In this document: positions 8,164 to 16,951 of the stretch, piece by piece
How the letters are laid out: every line of letters starts with the position of its first letter
Position numbering within the stretch: position 1 is the stretch's first letter
Source of the DNA: Halorussus gelatinilyticus
GTDB lineage: Archaea > Halobacteriota > Halobacteria > Halobacteriales > Haladaptataceae
DNA: 64,000 bases
NCBI RefSeq assembly: GCF_023238445.1
Contig: NZ_CP096658.1
Location: 620,001-684,000 of the forward strand
Direction of reading: 5' to 3'
Made by a program: the position numbers and the translations under genes
The notes under the pieces: model-generated
The model's database searches: none
What the model was told of the DNA's origin: nothing
The model's input: the letters and a program-made list of their open reading frames with translations, nothing else

Positions 8164-9633
8164 ATGTCAGCGAACTCCCCGCAGTCCCGCGTCGTCGCCC
8201 TCGTCGCAGTCCTGCTCGTCGCCAGCGTCGCCCCGGCGCTCGCCCCGATTTCCGCCGGAACCGCCAGCGCGGCGAGCGCGGCGAGCGCGTCGTTCACGCC
8301 GAACGTCGTCTACGAGGAGCGCGGCGACGTGGCGAACATCACGGTGAAGACCAACGGCGGCGGCTTCGTCAACATCGGGTCCCCGTCGGACGCGTTCTGG
8401 TTGCGACTGAAAGTCGGCGGCGGAACGAACAAGATTACGTTGAACACGTATCGCGCGGGGATGGCGAAGAGCCGCGCGGGGATGGAGAAGGCCGTCTCCG
8501 GCGGCACGCTGATGGATTTCGGCGTCTCGGAACTGAACCAGCCGCTCGGTGCCGCCAAGTACTCGATGAACGTCACGAGGAACGGCAACGAAGTCGGAGT
8601 CGGCGCGCTCGTCATCGAAAAGCGGAAAACGTTCGGCTTGTCCAAGCAGATCGCGCCCACGGGCGTCGGTGTGAAGAAACTCACCTCGAAGAAGGGCTTG
8701 GAGAAACACGCGGTCGCGCCCGGCGGCACGGTCGCTCACGACGACTGGTTGCTCGTCCGCGTCAACGCGACCGGAGTCAAGGGTGCGCTCGGTCCGGCCA
8801 CGCTAGGCGGGAACGACGACGTGATGCGCGTGCGTTTCGCCCAGACGAACCCGCCGCTGAACGACGACCCCAACCGGTTCTACGGCGCGTCGGTCGAGCG
8901 CGTCTTCACTCTCGCCGACCGTGAAGGGTTCTACCTCGCAGTGGACACGAGTAGCCACGCCATCGAACCCGGCGACGCGTACCGCGTCGAGTTCGTCGTT
9001 CCGAAGGAGAGTCCGCTGACGAAGAAGCGCGAGAACGTCTCGACCGAAATCAAGGTCGTGGGCCGCCGAGTGGACGTAAAGCGTAACGGACCGGGCGAGA
9101 AGGTCGTCGTGGACGGAAAGACGACGATTCGCGGAAACACGTCGCTGACGCCCGGTTCGACCATCAACATCTCGGCGCGCGACGACGACGTCCCGCCGTT
9201 CCACATGGGTCGGACCGTCACGGTCACGAACGAGCGGACGTTTGCGACGACGTTCGACTTCTCGGACGTCGAACCCGGCCGCGAGTTCGAGATTCGGCTG
9301 GAGGACCAGAAGCGCACGATTCCGGCGATAGCCGCCATCCAGGCGACTCCGACCGCGACCACCACGACCGCGCCCGACCCGACGACGCGGACCACGACCC
9401 GGACGACGACCACGCCGCCGACGACCGAGACGACGAAGACGACCGCGGCGGGCCTGACCCAAGCCCCCGTGGACGGCACCCCGAAACCGCTGACTCAAGT
9501 GGCGAGCAAGAACGCGAGCGACGGCGACGATGGCGGCGGGGGCGGCGGTCTCGTCCCGGTCCCCGGATTCGGTCCCCTCGCCGGACTCCTCGCACTACTG
9601 GCGGGCGGCGTCCTCGCCGCCCGCCGGAGGTAG
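8164..9633 (+). CDS. Surface glycoprotein-like protein with PGF-CTERM sorting signal
   Basis: The 489-aa protein has a Sec signal peptide at residues 1-40 ending near GTASAASA, a long beta-rich ectodomain, and a Thr/Pro linker at about 395-425 that would be O-glycosylated. The C-terminus holds PGFGPLAGLLALLAGG followed by RRR. That tripartite tail (PGF, hydrophobic helix, basic end) is the PGF-CTERM signal processed and lipid-anchored by archaeosortase A. The ectodomain resembles haloarchaeal BGTF-type surface domains (family recalled, not searched). N-glycosylation sequons are scattered through it. It sits outside the cell, attached to membrane lipid. Not the major S-layer protein by length. 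Confidence 0.85.
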   Translation: MSANSPQSRVVALVAVLLVASVAPALAPISAGTASAASAASASFTPNVVYEERGDVANITVKTNGGGFVNIGSPSDAFWLRLKVGGGTNKITLNTYRAGMAKSRAGMEKAVSGGTLMDFGVSELNQPLGAAKYSMNVTRNGNEVGVGALVIEKRKTFGLSKQIAPTGVGVKKLTSKKGLEKHAVAPGGTVAHDDWLLVRVNATGVKGALGPATLGGNDDVMRVRFAQTNPPLNDDPNRFYGASVERVFTLADREGFYLAVDTSSHAIEPGDAYRVEFVVPKESPLTKKRENVSTEIKVVGRRVDVKRNGPGEKVVVDGKTTIRGNTSLTPGSTINISARDDDVPPFHMGRTVTVTNERTFATTFDFSDVEPGREFEIRLEDQKRTIPAIAAIQATPTATTTTAPDPTTRTTTRTTTTPPTTETTKTTAAGLTQAPVDGTPKPLTQVASKNASDGDDGGGGGGLVPVPGFGPLAGLLALLAGGVLAARRR

Positions 9634-9641
9634 GCGATGTT

Positions 9642-9649
9642 TTTTATAC
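9642..9649 (+). promoter_or_regulatory. TATA box for the Mrr-like membrane protein
   Basis: TTTTATAC lies 48-55 nt before ATG 9697, so a leader of roughly 20-25 nt is expected. That leader contains GGTGA at 9686-9690, a plausible ribosome-binding site 6 nt from the ATG. The run of T also follows the stop codon of the previous gene and may end its transcript. Confidence 0.5.
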
Positions 9650-9696
9650 GGGGGCTGAGGATATGAAGTCGAACACGCTTCCCCCGCGGTGAAATC

Positions 9697-10731
9697 ATGT
9701 TGCAGGGAATGGACCAGTCTGAGTTCGGGCAGTTCGTTGCGGCCCTCTGGGAGCGCCAAGGCTGGCAGACGCAGGTCAAGAACGACGACGGCAGGACCTT
9801 CGTCGCGGTCCAGCGACCGAACGGCGGCGAAGAGGGCCTGTTGTGGGCGATTCCCGACGGCGAAGTCGGTGGGCAGCAGGTCCAGCAGTTCGCCAAGTTG
9901 TGCCAGCAGTACGAGGTCTCGGAGTCGGCCATCGTCACTGCGGGGACCGTCTCGGACCACGCAGAGAAGGTCTCGCAGGGGTCGGGCGTCGAACTCCTCG
10001 ACGGCGAGGGCGTCGCCCGCATCCTGAAGCAAAAAGAGTGGACCGACCTCGCCGAGGAGTACGGCGACGGCGGTGCGAACGCCGAAGCGGAAACCGGCGG
10101 TGCGACGAGCGACGGCGACGGGTCGCCGCTCGACCAGTTGCGGGCGGTCGGCGACCGACTCGGGTCGAAACTCTCGGCCGCGCTCGGCGGCACCTCCGTC
10201 CCGGCGAAACCCGCCGTCGCGGTCGTCCTCGTTGTCGCGCTACTGGCCGCCGGCGTCCTCTCGGGCGTCTCGATTCCGTTCCTCGGCGGCGGTGGCGGCC
10301 CGGTCTCCGCCGAGTCGGTCTCGCCGGCGAACAGTACGACGACGCTCAGCGTCGCGTGGAACGCCCGCGTCACCGACACCATCGACCCCGACGAGAGCGA
10401 CGGGAAGGCGTACCCCGCACCGCGGGGCAAGCAGTTCGTCCTCGTCAAGATGCGCATCAACAACACCGGCGACGCGAAGACCCCACTGAAGAAGTCGGCG
10501 TTCAAGCTCCGGACCGCCAACCGGACATACGGTCACCAACCGCTGGCCGAACACGAGGGCTTCATCGACTTCCCCATCTCGCCGAACCAGCGCTACGTCG
10601 GCTGGTTGGCGTTCGCGGTGCCCGAGGGGTCGTCCGGGACGCTGATATACGACCAGAACGCGACCGGCACCCCCGTCACCGTGGAGTTCACCCGCGATTC
10701 GAGCATCGACGTGAACGTCTCTCAGCGGTGA
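9697..10731 (+). CDS. Membrane protein with Mrr-like N-domain and DUF4352-like C-domain
   Basis: The 344-aa protein has three parts. Residues 1-115 resemble the Mrr/restriction-endonuclease fold: FGQFVAALWERQGWQTQV, then VGGQQVQQFAKL and a closing VELLDGEGVARIL. The catalytic Asp and the QxK pair of active Mrr enzymes are not visible, so this copy probably binds rather than cuts. One membrane helix follows at about 170-190. Residues 205-340 form an extracellular domain (QFVLVKMRINNTG, then TYGHQPL) like DUF4352. A cytoplasmic nuclease-like sensor joined to an outside domain is an odd architecture. ATG 9709 is an alternative start. Confidence 0.72.
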   Translation: MLQGMDQSEFGQFVAALWERQGWQTQVKNDDGRTFVAVQRPNGGEEGLLWAIPDGEVGGQQVQQFAKLCQQYEVSESAIVTAGTVSDHAEKVSQGSGVELLDGEGVARILKQKEWTDLAEEYGDGGANAEAETGGATSDGDGSPLDQLRAVGDRLGSKLSAALGGTSVPAKPAVAVVLVVALLAAGVLSGVSIPFLGGGGGPVSAESVSPANSTTTLSVAWNARVTDTIDPDESDGKAYPAPRGKQFVLVKMRINNTGDAKTPLKKSAFKLRTANRTYGHQPLAEHEGFIDFPISPNQRYVGWLAFAVPEGSSGTLIYDQNATGTPVTVEFTRDSSIDVNVSQR

Positions 10732-10854
10732 TATTTTCCGGTGGCTCCGAGCCGTAAACCAATCCTGAGATGACCGGATTCGCCGGATAACGTGGGTAAC
10801 GTAGACGTACGAACGCGGGCAAGGCTTTTGATGACTCCGCTCTAATCCCGTCAC

Positions 10855-12528
10855 ATGTGCCCGAACAGGGCCGCGTTGCAGCAGGCCCTCGAACGCGGCG
10901 AACAGGAGGGCGGCAGCGTCGAGTTCAAAGAGCGACTCACTCGGGAACTGCACCTCGCCGACGGCCGGATGGAGAGTCTGGCGGCCCAACTCCGCCACCG
11001 GGTCCTCTCCGGCGACGGCGAAGCGACCTACGTCGTGGGCGTGACCGACGACGGCGGCATCGCGGGAATCAGCCACGACGATTTCTCGGAGTCGATGGAC
11101 GTACTGAGCCTGCTCGCGGAGGAGGCCGGCGCGCACATCGAGGACGTCCAGACGTGGGGCATCACCGACGGGACCGTCACCACGGAGGGCGAGGCCGAGG
11201 GACTCGTCGGCGTCGCCACGGTCCGGGAGGGCGCGATGCTCGACACCGACAGCGAACACATCGTCGTCGGGACCGCGGGCCACGTGGACCACGGCAAGTC
11301 CACGCTGGTCGGGTCGCTCGTGACCGGGCAACCCGACGACGGCGAGGGCGGCACGCGGGGGTTCCTCGACGTGCAACCCCACGAGGTCGAGCGCGGTCTC
11401 TCGGCGGACCTCTCGTACGCCGTCTACGGCTTCGACGGCGAGGGACCGGTCCGGATGGACAACCCCCACCGGAAGACCGACCGCGCTCGCGTGGTCGAGG
11501 AGTCCGACAAACTGGTCTCGTTCGTGGACACCGTGGGCCACGAGCCGTGGCTCCGGACCACGATTCGAGGGCTGGTCGGCCAGAAACTCGACTACGGCCT
11601 GCTGACCGTGGCCGCCGACGACGGGCCGACGAAGACGACCCGCGAGCATCTCGGCGTCCTGCTCGCCACCGAACTCCCGACCGTCGTCGCCATCACGAAG
11701 GCCGACGCCGTGACCGACGAGCGCGTCGCCGAAGTCGAGCGCGAGGTCGAGCGCCTGCTCCGGGACGTGGACAAGACCCCCCTGCTGGTGGGCCGCCACG
11801 GCGTGGACGCCGCCGTCGAGGAGATAAGCGAGAACGTCGTCCCGGTGCTGACGACCAGCGCGGTCACGATGGAGGGACTGGACGCGCTGGACGAACTGTT
11901 CGAGCGCCTGCCCAAGACGACCGCCCAGTCCGGACCCTTCCGGATGTACATCGACCGGACCTACTCGGTGACCGGGGTCGGCGCGGTCGCCTCCGGCACC
12001 ATCATGTCCGGCGAGGTCGAGGCGGGCGACGAACTCCTGCTCGGCCCGATGGCCGACGGGTCGTTCCGCGAGGTCGAAGTCCGGTCCATCGAGATGCACT
12101 ACCACCGCGTGGACGAGGCCAAGGCGGGCCGCATCGTCGGCATCGCGCTGAAGGGCGTCCGCGAGGCGGACATCGAGCGCGGGATGGTCCTCCTGCCGGC
12201 GGACGCCGACCCCGAACCGGTCCGGGAGTTCGAGGCCGAGGTCGTCGTCCTCAACCACCCGACCAGAATCGACGACGGCTACGAACCGGTCGTCCACCTC
12301 GAAACCATCAGCGAGGCCGCGACGTTCCACCCCGAGGGCGGCCAGCTCCTGCCGGGCGACTCGGGTTCGACGACGGTCCGGTTCAAGTTCCGGCCCTACC
12401 TCGTGGAGGAGGGCCAGCGCTTCGTCTTCCGCGAGGGCCAGAGCAAGGGCGTCGGCACCGTGACCGACGTGAACCCCGGTGACGACTCGAAGGCAGACCC
12501 GGACGCCGACTCCGGCGAGACCGAGTAG
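10855..12528 (+). CDS. GTPBP1-family translational GTPase
   Basis: The 557-aa protein carries an EF-Tu-type GTPase domain: G1 GTAGHVDHGKS near residue 139, G3 DTVGH near 225, G4 TKAD near 280 and G5 TSA near 340, followed by two beta-barrel domains. The first 130 aa (SVEFKERLT, then YVVGVTDDG) match the N-terminal extension of GTPBP1/GTPBP2 proteins rather than EF-1A or SelB. Eukaryotic relatives act in mRNA turnover and ribosome rescue; the archaeal role is unproven. The next small membrane gene starts 4 nt after the stop and may share its transcript. Confidence 0.88.
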   Translation: MCPNRAALQQALERGEQEGGSVEFKERLTRELHLADGRMESLAAQLRHRVLSGDGEATYVVGVTDDGGIAGISHDDFSESMDVLSLLAEEAGAHIEDVQTWGITDGTVTTEGEAEGLVGVATVREGAMLDTDSEHIVVGTAGHVDHGKSTLVGSLVTGQPDDGEGGTRGFLDVQPHEVERGLSADLSYAVYGFDGEGPVRMDNPHRKTDRARVVEESDKLVSFVDTVGHEPWLRTTIRGLVGQKLDYGLLTVAADDGPTKTTREHLGVLLATELPTVVAITKADAVTDERVAEVEREVERLLRDVDKTPLLVGRHGVDAAVEEISENVVPVLTTSAVTMEGLDALDELFERLPKTTAQSGPFRMYIDRTYSVTGVGAVASGTIMSGEVEAGDELLLGPMADGSFREVEVRSIEMHYHRVDEAKAGRIVGIALKGVREADIERGMVLLPADADPEPVREFEAEVVVLNHPTRIDDGYEPVVHLETISEAATFHPEGGQLLPGDSGSTTVRFKFRPYLVEEGQRFVFREGQSKGVGTVTDVNPGDDSKADPDADSGETE

Positions 12529-12532
12529 GAAC

Positions 12533-12853
12533 GTGGACCGGAACCGACTCGTCACCCTCGCCACGAAGGCGTTCGCCGCGGCCCTGTTCGTCCTCAGCGC
12601 GCTCGGTCTCGTCGTCGCCGTCCGGACCGGCGATGGAATCGTCTCGGCTGGGTTCGCGGTCTACCTGACCGCGCTCCTGCTCGGTGGCGTCCTTCGGGAT
12701 ACGATGGACACGCGCAACTGGCAAGTGGCCTTCTTCGGCGGCGTCGCCCTGTGGGGCGGCTACGAGTACGCCACCGCGGGCGACCTGTTCTCGTTACTCC
12801 TCGCGGTGTTGGGCGTCGTGATGGTCGCGGCGAACCTGCTGGAGCTTCGGTAA
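12533..12853 (+). CDS. Small membrane protein, first of a tandem paralogous pair
   Basis: The likely start is GTG 12533, four bases after the previous stop; the frame is open further upstream but inside the GTPase gene. The 106-aa product has three to four membrane helices. It shares the core GVLRDTMDTRNWQVAFFGGV with GVLRDATDTRRWRVAFFGGV in the next gene, so the pair arose by duplication. Between helices lies the conserved RD-x2-DTR loop, the only polar signature. No function known. Position suggests co-transcription with the GTPase. Confidence 0.75.
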   Translation: MDRNRLVTLATKAFAAALFVLSALGLVVAVRTGDGIVSAGFAVYLTALLLGGVLRDTMDTRNWQVAFFGGVALWGGYEYATAGDLFSLLLAVLGVVMVAANLLELR

Positions 12854-12895
12854 CGACCGCCGACGTTTTTCAGGCCGGAGCGCCCACTCCACGTC

Positions 12896-13246
12896 GTGAC
12901 TCGACGGTCGACCTCCCGAGCGCGGTTCGACGTGACGCTCGTCTCCAAAGTGGTCGTCTCGCTCCTCTTTCTGGTCGCGCTGGCGGCCGCCGCGATGTCG
13001 GTTCGCGCGGACGGCTTCGACTCGCTGGCGACCACCGCGGGCAGTCTCTACGTCACCGGGGCGCTCGCGGTCGGCGTCCTCCGCGACGCGACCGACACGC
13101 GCCGCTGGCGAGTGGCGTTCTTCGGCGGCGTGGCCGTCTTCGGACTGGCCGAGTACGCGGCGTCGTCCGAGTGGTTCGACCTGCTTCTGGCCGCGGCGGG
13201 CGCGGCGATGCTCGCGGGGGACGCGTTCGACCGGTTCTCCGGGTGA
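12896..13246 (+). CDS. Small membrane protein, second of a tandem paralogous pair
   Basis: The gene starts at GTG 12896, 43 bases after the first copy. The 116-aa product has a short basic N-terminus (TRRSTSRAR) and three to four helices. It aligns with its neighbour through the second half, including the RDATDTRRW loop and the FFGGVAVFGLAEYA helix. The two copies have diverged at many positions, so the duplication is not recent. A T-rich stretch just before it may serve as a weak TATA element (GACGTTTTTC near 12862). Function unknown. Confidence 0.75.
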   Translation: MTRRSTSRARFDVTLVSKVVVSLLFLVALAAAAMSVRADGFDSLATTAGSLYVTGALAVGVLRDATDTRRWRVAFFGGVAVFGLAEYAASSEWFDLLLAAAGAAMLAGDAFDRFSG

Positions 13247-13254
13247 ACCGCAGT

Positions 13255-13677
13255 TCAGACGATGGCGACCCGGACGTAGTAGAACTCGCCGCGGTACGTC
13301 ACGACCTCGATTCGGTCCTCGTCGTGGAACGAGAAGGCGTTCTGGTTCACGTTGCAGTCACAGCGGAGCGCGCGCTCGAACAGTTTCTGCCGTCGGTCCG
13401 ATAGGTTCGAGAATTCGGCCCGACTGTTCGCGTCGTACTTCATCGCGGTCTCCTCGTCGATTCTGACGACCGACAGGAGTTGGTCGCCTTTCTCCGGGTC
13501 GGCGTCGGTCGTGGTCCACGCTTCGGTCGTGGTCGTCGCGGTCTCCGTCGCGGTCTCGGCGTCCGCCGTGGTCGGCGTGTCGGTCGCGGTCGGTTCCCCG
13601 GTCGGAACGACGCCGGCGCAACCGGCGAGGAGGACGGCCAGCGCGAGCGTTCCGATGAGGGCGGCGTTCGGTCGCAT
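13255..13677 (-). CDS. Small secreted lipoprotein
   Basis: From ATG 13677 the product is 140 aa: MRPNAALIGTLALAVLLAGC is a signal peptide with the lipobox LAGC, so the Cys becomes the lipid-modified N-terminus. A Thr/Ala-rich linker follows (about residues 25-60), then a folded domain of about 75 aa holding SNLSDRRQKLFERAL, the pair CDC, and a beta-rich close EVVTYRGEFYYVRV. Haloarchaea have many such short lipoproteins of unknown role. The in-frame ATG at 13710 would place a polar stretch before the signal, so 13677 is preferred. The gene converges on the small membrane gene at 13246 with only 8 bases between. Confidence 0.78.
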   Translation of the reverse strand: MRPNAALIGTLALAVLLAGCAGVVPTGEPTATDTPTTADAETATETATTTTEAWTTTDADPEKGDQLLSVVRIDEETAMKYDANSRAEFSNLSDRRQKLFERALRCDCNVNQNAFSFHDEDRIEVVTYRGEFYYVRVAIV

Positions 13678-13740
13678 CTTCGAAGTCGTTTGCGGTCCCC
13701 CGGTAAACATCTTCTGTTGGAACCGGCCAAACGCGGGCGG

Positions 13741-14487
13741 TCAGTCCGAGCGCGCCCACTCCCGCAGCGACGACAGCGAGTGGTGTGGCTCCGGGTCGGG
13801 ACTCGGCGTTCGGTCGTCCGCCGTGGGAACCCAGACCGACCGCAGGCCCGCGGCGTGGGCACCCGCCACGTCCGACGACAGGGAGTTGCCGACGTGGACC
13901 GCGCGGTCGCGCTCGACGCCCAACTCCGAGAGCGCGACCTCGAAGGGTTCCGGGTCGGGCTTGGCGGCCGCGTCGTGGCCCGCGAAGACGACCGCCTCGA
14001 AGCGTTCCGCGAGACCGGCCGACTCCAGCTTCGTGGCCTGCATCTCGGGCGGGCCGTTGGTCACGACGCCGAGCGCGTGGTCGGCCGCGAGCGCGTCTAG
14101 CGCTGCGGTCGCGCCGGGCAGGCACTCGACGCGAGCGTGGTCGCGTTCCGCCCGGAAGGCCTCGGCGACCGCCCGGCCGCGCTCGGGGTCCAAGCCCCGG
14201 TCCGCGGCGATGGCGGCGAAGCAGTTCGCGCGCCCCTCCGCGATGGAGACGCCGGGCGCGAGGTGGTCCTCGAATCGGTCGAAGTACTCCGCGACGTCGA
14301 AGAACGGTTCGACGCCCGCCGACTCGAAGGCGAGCGCGAGCAGTTGGCCGGGCGACCGTTCGTACTCCACGAGGGTCCCGTCGAGGTCGAACAGGACGCC
14401 CTCCGCGTCGGCGAGCGCGGAATCCTCGGCGAATGCAGCGTCATCGGCGAGCGCGGCGTCGTCTGCGAGCGCACTGTCGTCGGACAT
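13741..14487 (-). CDS. HAD-family hydrolase (phosphatase-like) with repeat-built N-terminus
   Basis: The 248-aa protein has all four HAD motifs: motif I FDLDGTLV near residue 33 (Asp nucleophile), motif II TNGP near 140, motif III Lys in AAKPDPEPF near 170, and motif IV GNSLSSDV near 196. It would dephosphorylate a small metabolite; the substrate cannot be read from sequence. The first 27 residues are a degenerate repeat (SALADD, AALADD, AAFAED, SALADA), matched by repeats in the DNA at 14407-14483. The true start may therefore lie just before motif I in relatives. Confidence 0.87.
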   Translation of the reverse strand: MSDDSALADDAALADDAAFAEDSALADAEGVLFDLDGTLVEYERSPGQLLALAFESAGVEPFFDVAEYFDRFEDHLAPGVSIAEGRANCFAAIAADRGLDPERGRAVAEAFRAERDHARVECLPGATAALDALAADHALGVVTNGPPEMQATKLESAGLAERFEAVVFAGHDAAAKPDPEPFEVALSELGVERDRAVHVGNSLSSDVAGAHAAGLRSVWVPTADDRTPSPDPEPHHSLSSLREWARSD

Positions 14488-14677
14488 CTCTCGATAGCGC
14501 CGTGAACCGCGGACGGAAAAATCGTATCGGTCGCGCGAGGGGTGGTCGAAGCGAGTCGGACCGCGCCGGAGCCGCGTCGATTCGACGGATTGGAATCCGT
14601 CTCGGGGGTGTCAGCGGCGGAACGTTTGTCGTGCGGGAGGCCAAGCATTAAGTCGGGGCTGTGAGAATTCCGACCGA

Positions 14678-15580
14678 ATGGCTGGCGAAGATGTCGGCGA
14701 GCCGTCTGGAGCGGACGACTCGCTGGAGGGGTGGCTCGACGCGAAGGCCGAGGAGTTGGGCGTGAACCGCGAGGAACTGCTCGCGCGACTCCGGAACGGC
14801 GACGCGCCCGAGGCCGTAGACGGCGAGGCGTTCGCGGCGCTCCAGCGAGAGTTCGGCGAGCGCCTGTCGGCGACCCGCGAGGAGTTCGAGACCCAACTCG
14901 CCGAAGTCGAGGCCGACCTCGCCGACGCCGAGCGCGAGTTCGACGAGAAGATTCAGGACGTGCGCGAGCGGGTCGTGCAGGTCAAACGCGAGACCGACGG
15001 GAAGGCACCCGCAGACCACGACCATCCGGACCTGCGCGAGCGGACCGCGACCGTGGCCGACCGCGCCGACCGCCTCGCCGACGAACTCGACGCGCTCGCC
15101 GAGACGGTCGAGGAACTGGACGAGCAGGTCCAGACTGGCTTCGAGAACTACGAGGACGTGCTGGAGTACCTGACCGACGCGACCGACGACCTCGAAACCA
15201 GACTCGCCACGCTCGCGGAGGTCACCGTCGAGTTGCGCGACCAGACCCAGACGCTGACCGCGCGCCACGCCGCCCGCGCTGCCGCCGACGAACTCGCGCA
15301 TCTGGCCAACCGCCGGGGCGTCGAATCGGCCAAGTGCGGCCACTGCGGCGAGACGGTCCACGTCGGCCTGCTCGCCGAACCGAAGTGTCCCCACTGCGCC
15401 AGCACGTTCAACGACGTGGAACCCAAGCAGGGACTGTTCGGGTCGGCGAAACTCGTCGTCGGCGACCCGCCCGCGCTGGAGGGCGAGCGCGCCGACTGGG
15501 ACCTCGGGAGCGTGACCGACGCCGAGAGTCCGGACGTCGAGGACGCCCTCGACGACGTTCTCGGGGAGGACGACGGATGA
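14678..15580 (+). CDS. Coiled-coil protein with C4 zinc finger, first of a coupled pair
   Basis: The 300-aa acidic protein has a long heptad-rich coiled coil at about 55-105 and 115-200. A four-cysteine zinc ribbon follows, with C220, C223, C237 and C240 (KCGHCGE and KCPHCAS). A short acidic tail ends LDDVLGEDDG. The N-terminal WLDAKAEELGVNREELLARL looks like a small helical DNA- or protein-binding module. Its stop overlaps the next start (ATGA at 15577), so the two proteins are made together and probably interact. No characterised family is recognised. No membrane segment, so cytoplasmic. Confidence 0.8.
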   Translation: MAGEDVGEPSGADDSLEGWLDAKAEELGVNREELLARLRNGDAPEAVDGEAFAALQREFGERLSATREEFETQLAEVEADLADAEREFDEKIQDVRERVVQVKRETDGKAPADHDHPDLRERTATVADRADRLADELDALAETVEELDEQVQTGFENYEDVLEYLTDATDDLETRLATLAEVTVELRDQTQTLTARHAARAAADELAHLANRRGVESAKCGHCGETVHVGLLAEPKCPHCASTFNDVEPKQGLFGSAKLVVGDPPALEGERADWDLGSVTDAESPDVEDALDDVLGEDDG

Positions 15581-16374
15581 GCGACGAGCGCGACGAGCGG
15601 AGCGATTCGGAGCGCGACGGTCAGCGCGATTCGAAGCCCGACGACGGTGAGCGACCGACGCGGCGCGACGGCGACCCCGACGAACCGCTCGCGGACCTCG
15701 CCGCGGAGGTCCGCGAGCGGACGGGCGAGCGGCGCGACGGTGAGCGTCGGCACGGCCGCGGAGAACGCCACGGAGAACGTGACGAGCGCCGTGACGAACG
15801 AACCGACCGCTCGGAGCGCGAGGGACCGCTGGCCGACGTTGCCGCGGCGGTGGACGAGCGCCGGACCCGGAAGCGCGACGACGCCGACGCCTTCGAGTCG
15901 GTCGAGGTGGGCGAGGTAGACGGCGAACGACTCTGGGAGCAGTTGGCCGCCGGCGAGACCGACGGGACCGCCGGGGTCCCGACCGAGCAGTCCGGCGACG
16001 CGGCAGTCCCGACCGGGGAGAGCGACGCGGCGGACTGGAGTTCGGAGGCGGACTCGGCGGGTTCGAGCGGGGCGGGTTCGACGACGGACGCCACCGCCGA
16101 CTGGGTGGCGGACGCGACCGACCGCGCCGCCGGCCGCGACGTGCGGACGATTCCGAAGACGACGTGTCACGGCTGTCCGCACTTCGGCGACCCGCCGGAA
16201 CTCCACTGCACGCACGAGAGCACCGATATTCTGGCGATGGTGGACTCCGAGCGCTTCCGCGTCGCCGACTGTCCGATAGTGGTGGACGGCGAGGAGGACA
16301 TCGGCTCCATCGCGGTCGAGGGCGGCGACGCGGGCGGGGGCGGCGACGTGAGCGACGGCGAAGGCGACGAGTGA
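15577..16374 (+). CDS. Charged linker protein with C-terminal four-Cys site, second of the pair
   Basis: The gene starts inside the previous stop codon and encodes 265 aa. Most of it is disordered: an Arg/Asp/Glu/Gly region (residues 1-100) and a Ser/Ala/Asp/Gly region (125-185). Two short matching motifs, PLADLAAEVRER near 37 and PLADVAAAVDER near 84, flank the charged stretch. The only folded-looking part is residues 190-235, with C197, C200, C211 and C232 spaced C-x2-C-x10-C-x20-C, able to hold zinc or an iron-sulfur cluster. Translational coupling to the zinc-finger coiled-coil protein suggests one complex. Function unknown. Confidence 0.78.
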   Translation: MSDERDERSDSERDGQRDSKPDDGERPTRRDGDPDEPLADLAAEVRERTGERRDGERRHGRGERHGERDERRDERTDRSEREGPLADVAAAVDERRTRKRDDADAFESVEVGEVDGERLWEQLAAGETDGTAGVPTEQSGDAAVPTGESDAADWSSEADSAGSSGAGSTTDATADWVADATDRAAGRDVRTIPKTTCHGCPHFGDPPELHCTHESTDILAMVDSERFRVADCPIVVDGEEDIGSIAVEGGDAGGGGDVSDGEGDE

Positions 16375-16435
16375 CGAGCGACCGCGGGCCGCGCTCGGCC
16401 GACCGGGTTATCTGCTCGGGGCGCGAACTCCGACC

Positions 16436-16951
16436 GTGTTCCAGCATCTCGGGGAGACGGCGCTCCGGCTGGTCGAGCAGTACGGCTACCTCGCGGTCGC
16501 GCTGTTCACGTTTCTGGAGGCGTCGATGCTGTTCCCGCTGTTGCCGAGCGAGGTAGTCGTGCCCGGCGCGGCCGCGCTCCTCGTCGGCGGGCCGGTGACG
16601 TTCGCGCTGTTCGTCGCCGCGGTGGTCGTCGGCACGACGGTCGGGAGCCTGTTCGCGTACCACGTCTTCGGCGAGCGCGGGCGCTCGGCGCTGGCGTCCC
16701 ACGGCGGGTGGCTCCGGGTCTCGGAGGACCGACTGGAGCGGGCGACCGCGTGGTTCCGACGCTGGGGCGAGCATTCGGTCCTCTGGGGCCGCCTGCTCCC
16801 GATTCTGCGGTCGCTGGTCTCGGTTCCGGCGGGTCTCTCGGGGATGGCGCGCTGGAAGTTCACGCTCTACTCGGCGGTCGGCTCGCTCGCGTTCGCGGTG
16901 GTCGTGGCGACGGCCGTCGAAACGGGATTGAATCTAATCGGCATCGCGTGA
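16436..16951 (+). CDS. DedA-family membrane protein
   Basis: The GTG start at 16436 gives 171 aa. The sequence shows the DedA/SNARE-associated (VTT) pattern: FLEASMLFPLLPSEVVVPGA in the re-entrant first half, and GRLLPILRSLVSVPAGLSGM in the second, with the conserved Arg of the R-x3-S-x3-G signature. Members translocate or flip lipids and support membrane homeostasis. TTATC lies about 23 nt upstream of the start and could be the TATA box of a leaderless transcript. The protein is slightly shorter than bacterial DedA (about 200 aa). Confidence 0.88.
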   Translation: MFQHLGETALRLVEQYGYLAVALFTFLEASMLFPLLPSEVVVPGAAALLVGGPVTFALFVAAVVVGTTVGSLFAYHVFGERGRSALASHGGWLRVSEDRLERATAWFRRWGEHSVLWGRLLPILRSLVSVPAGLSGMARWKFTLYSAVGSLAFAVVVATAVETGLNLIGIA

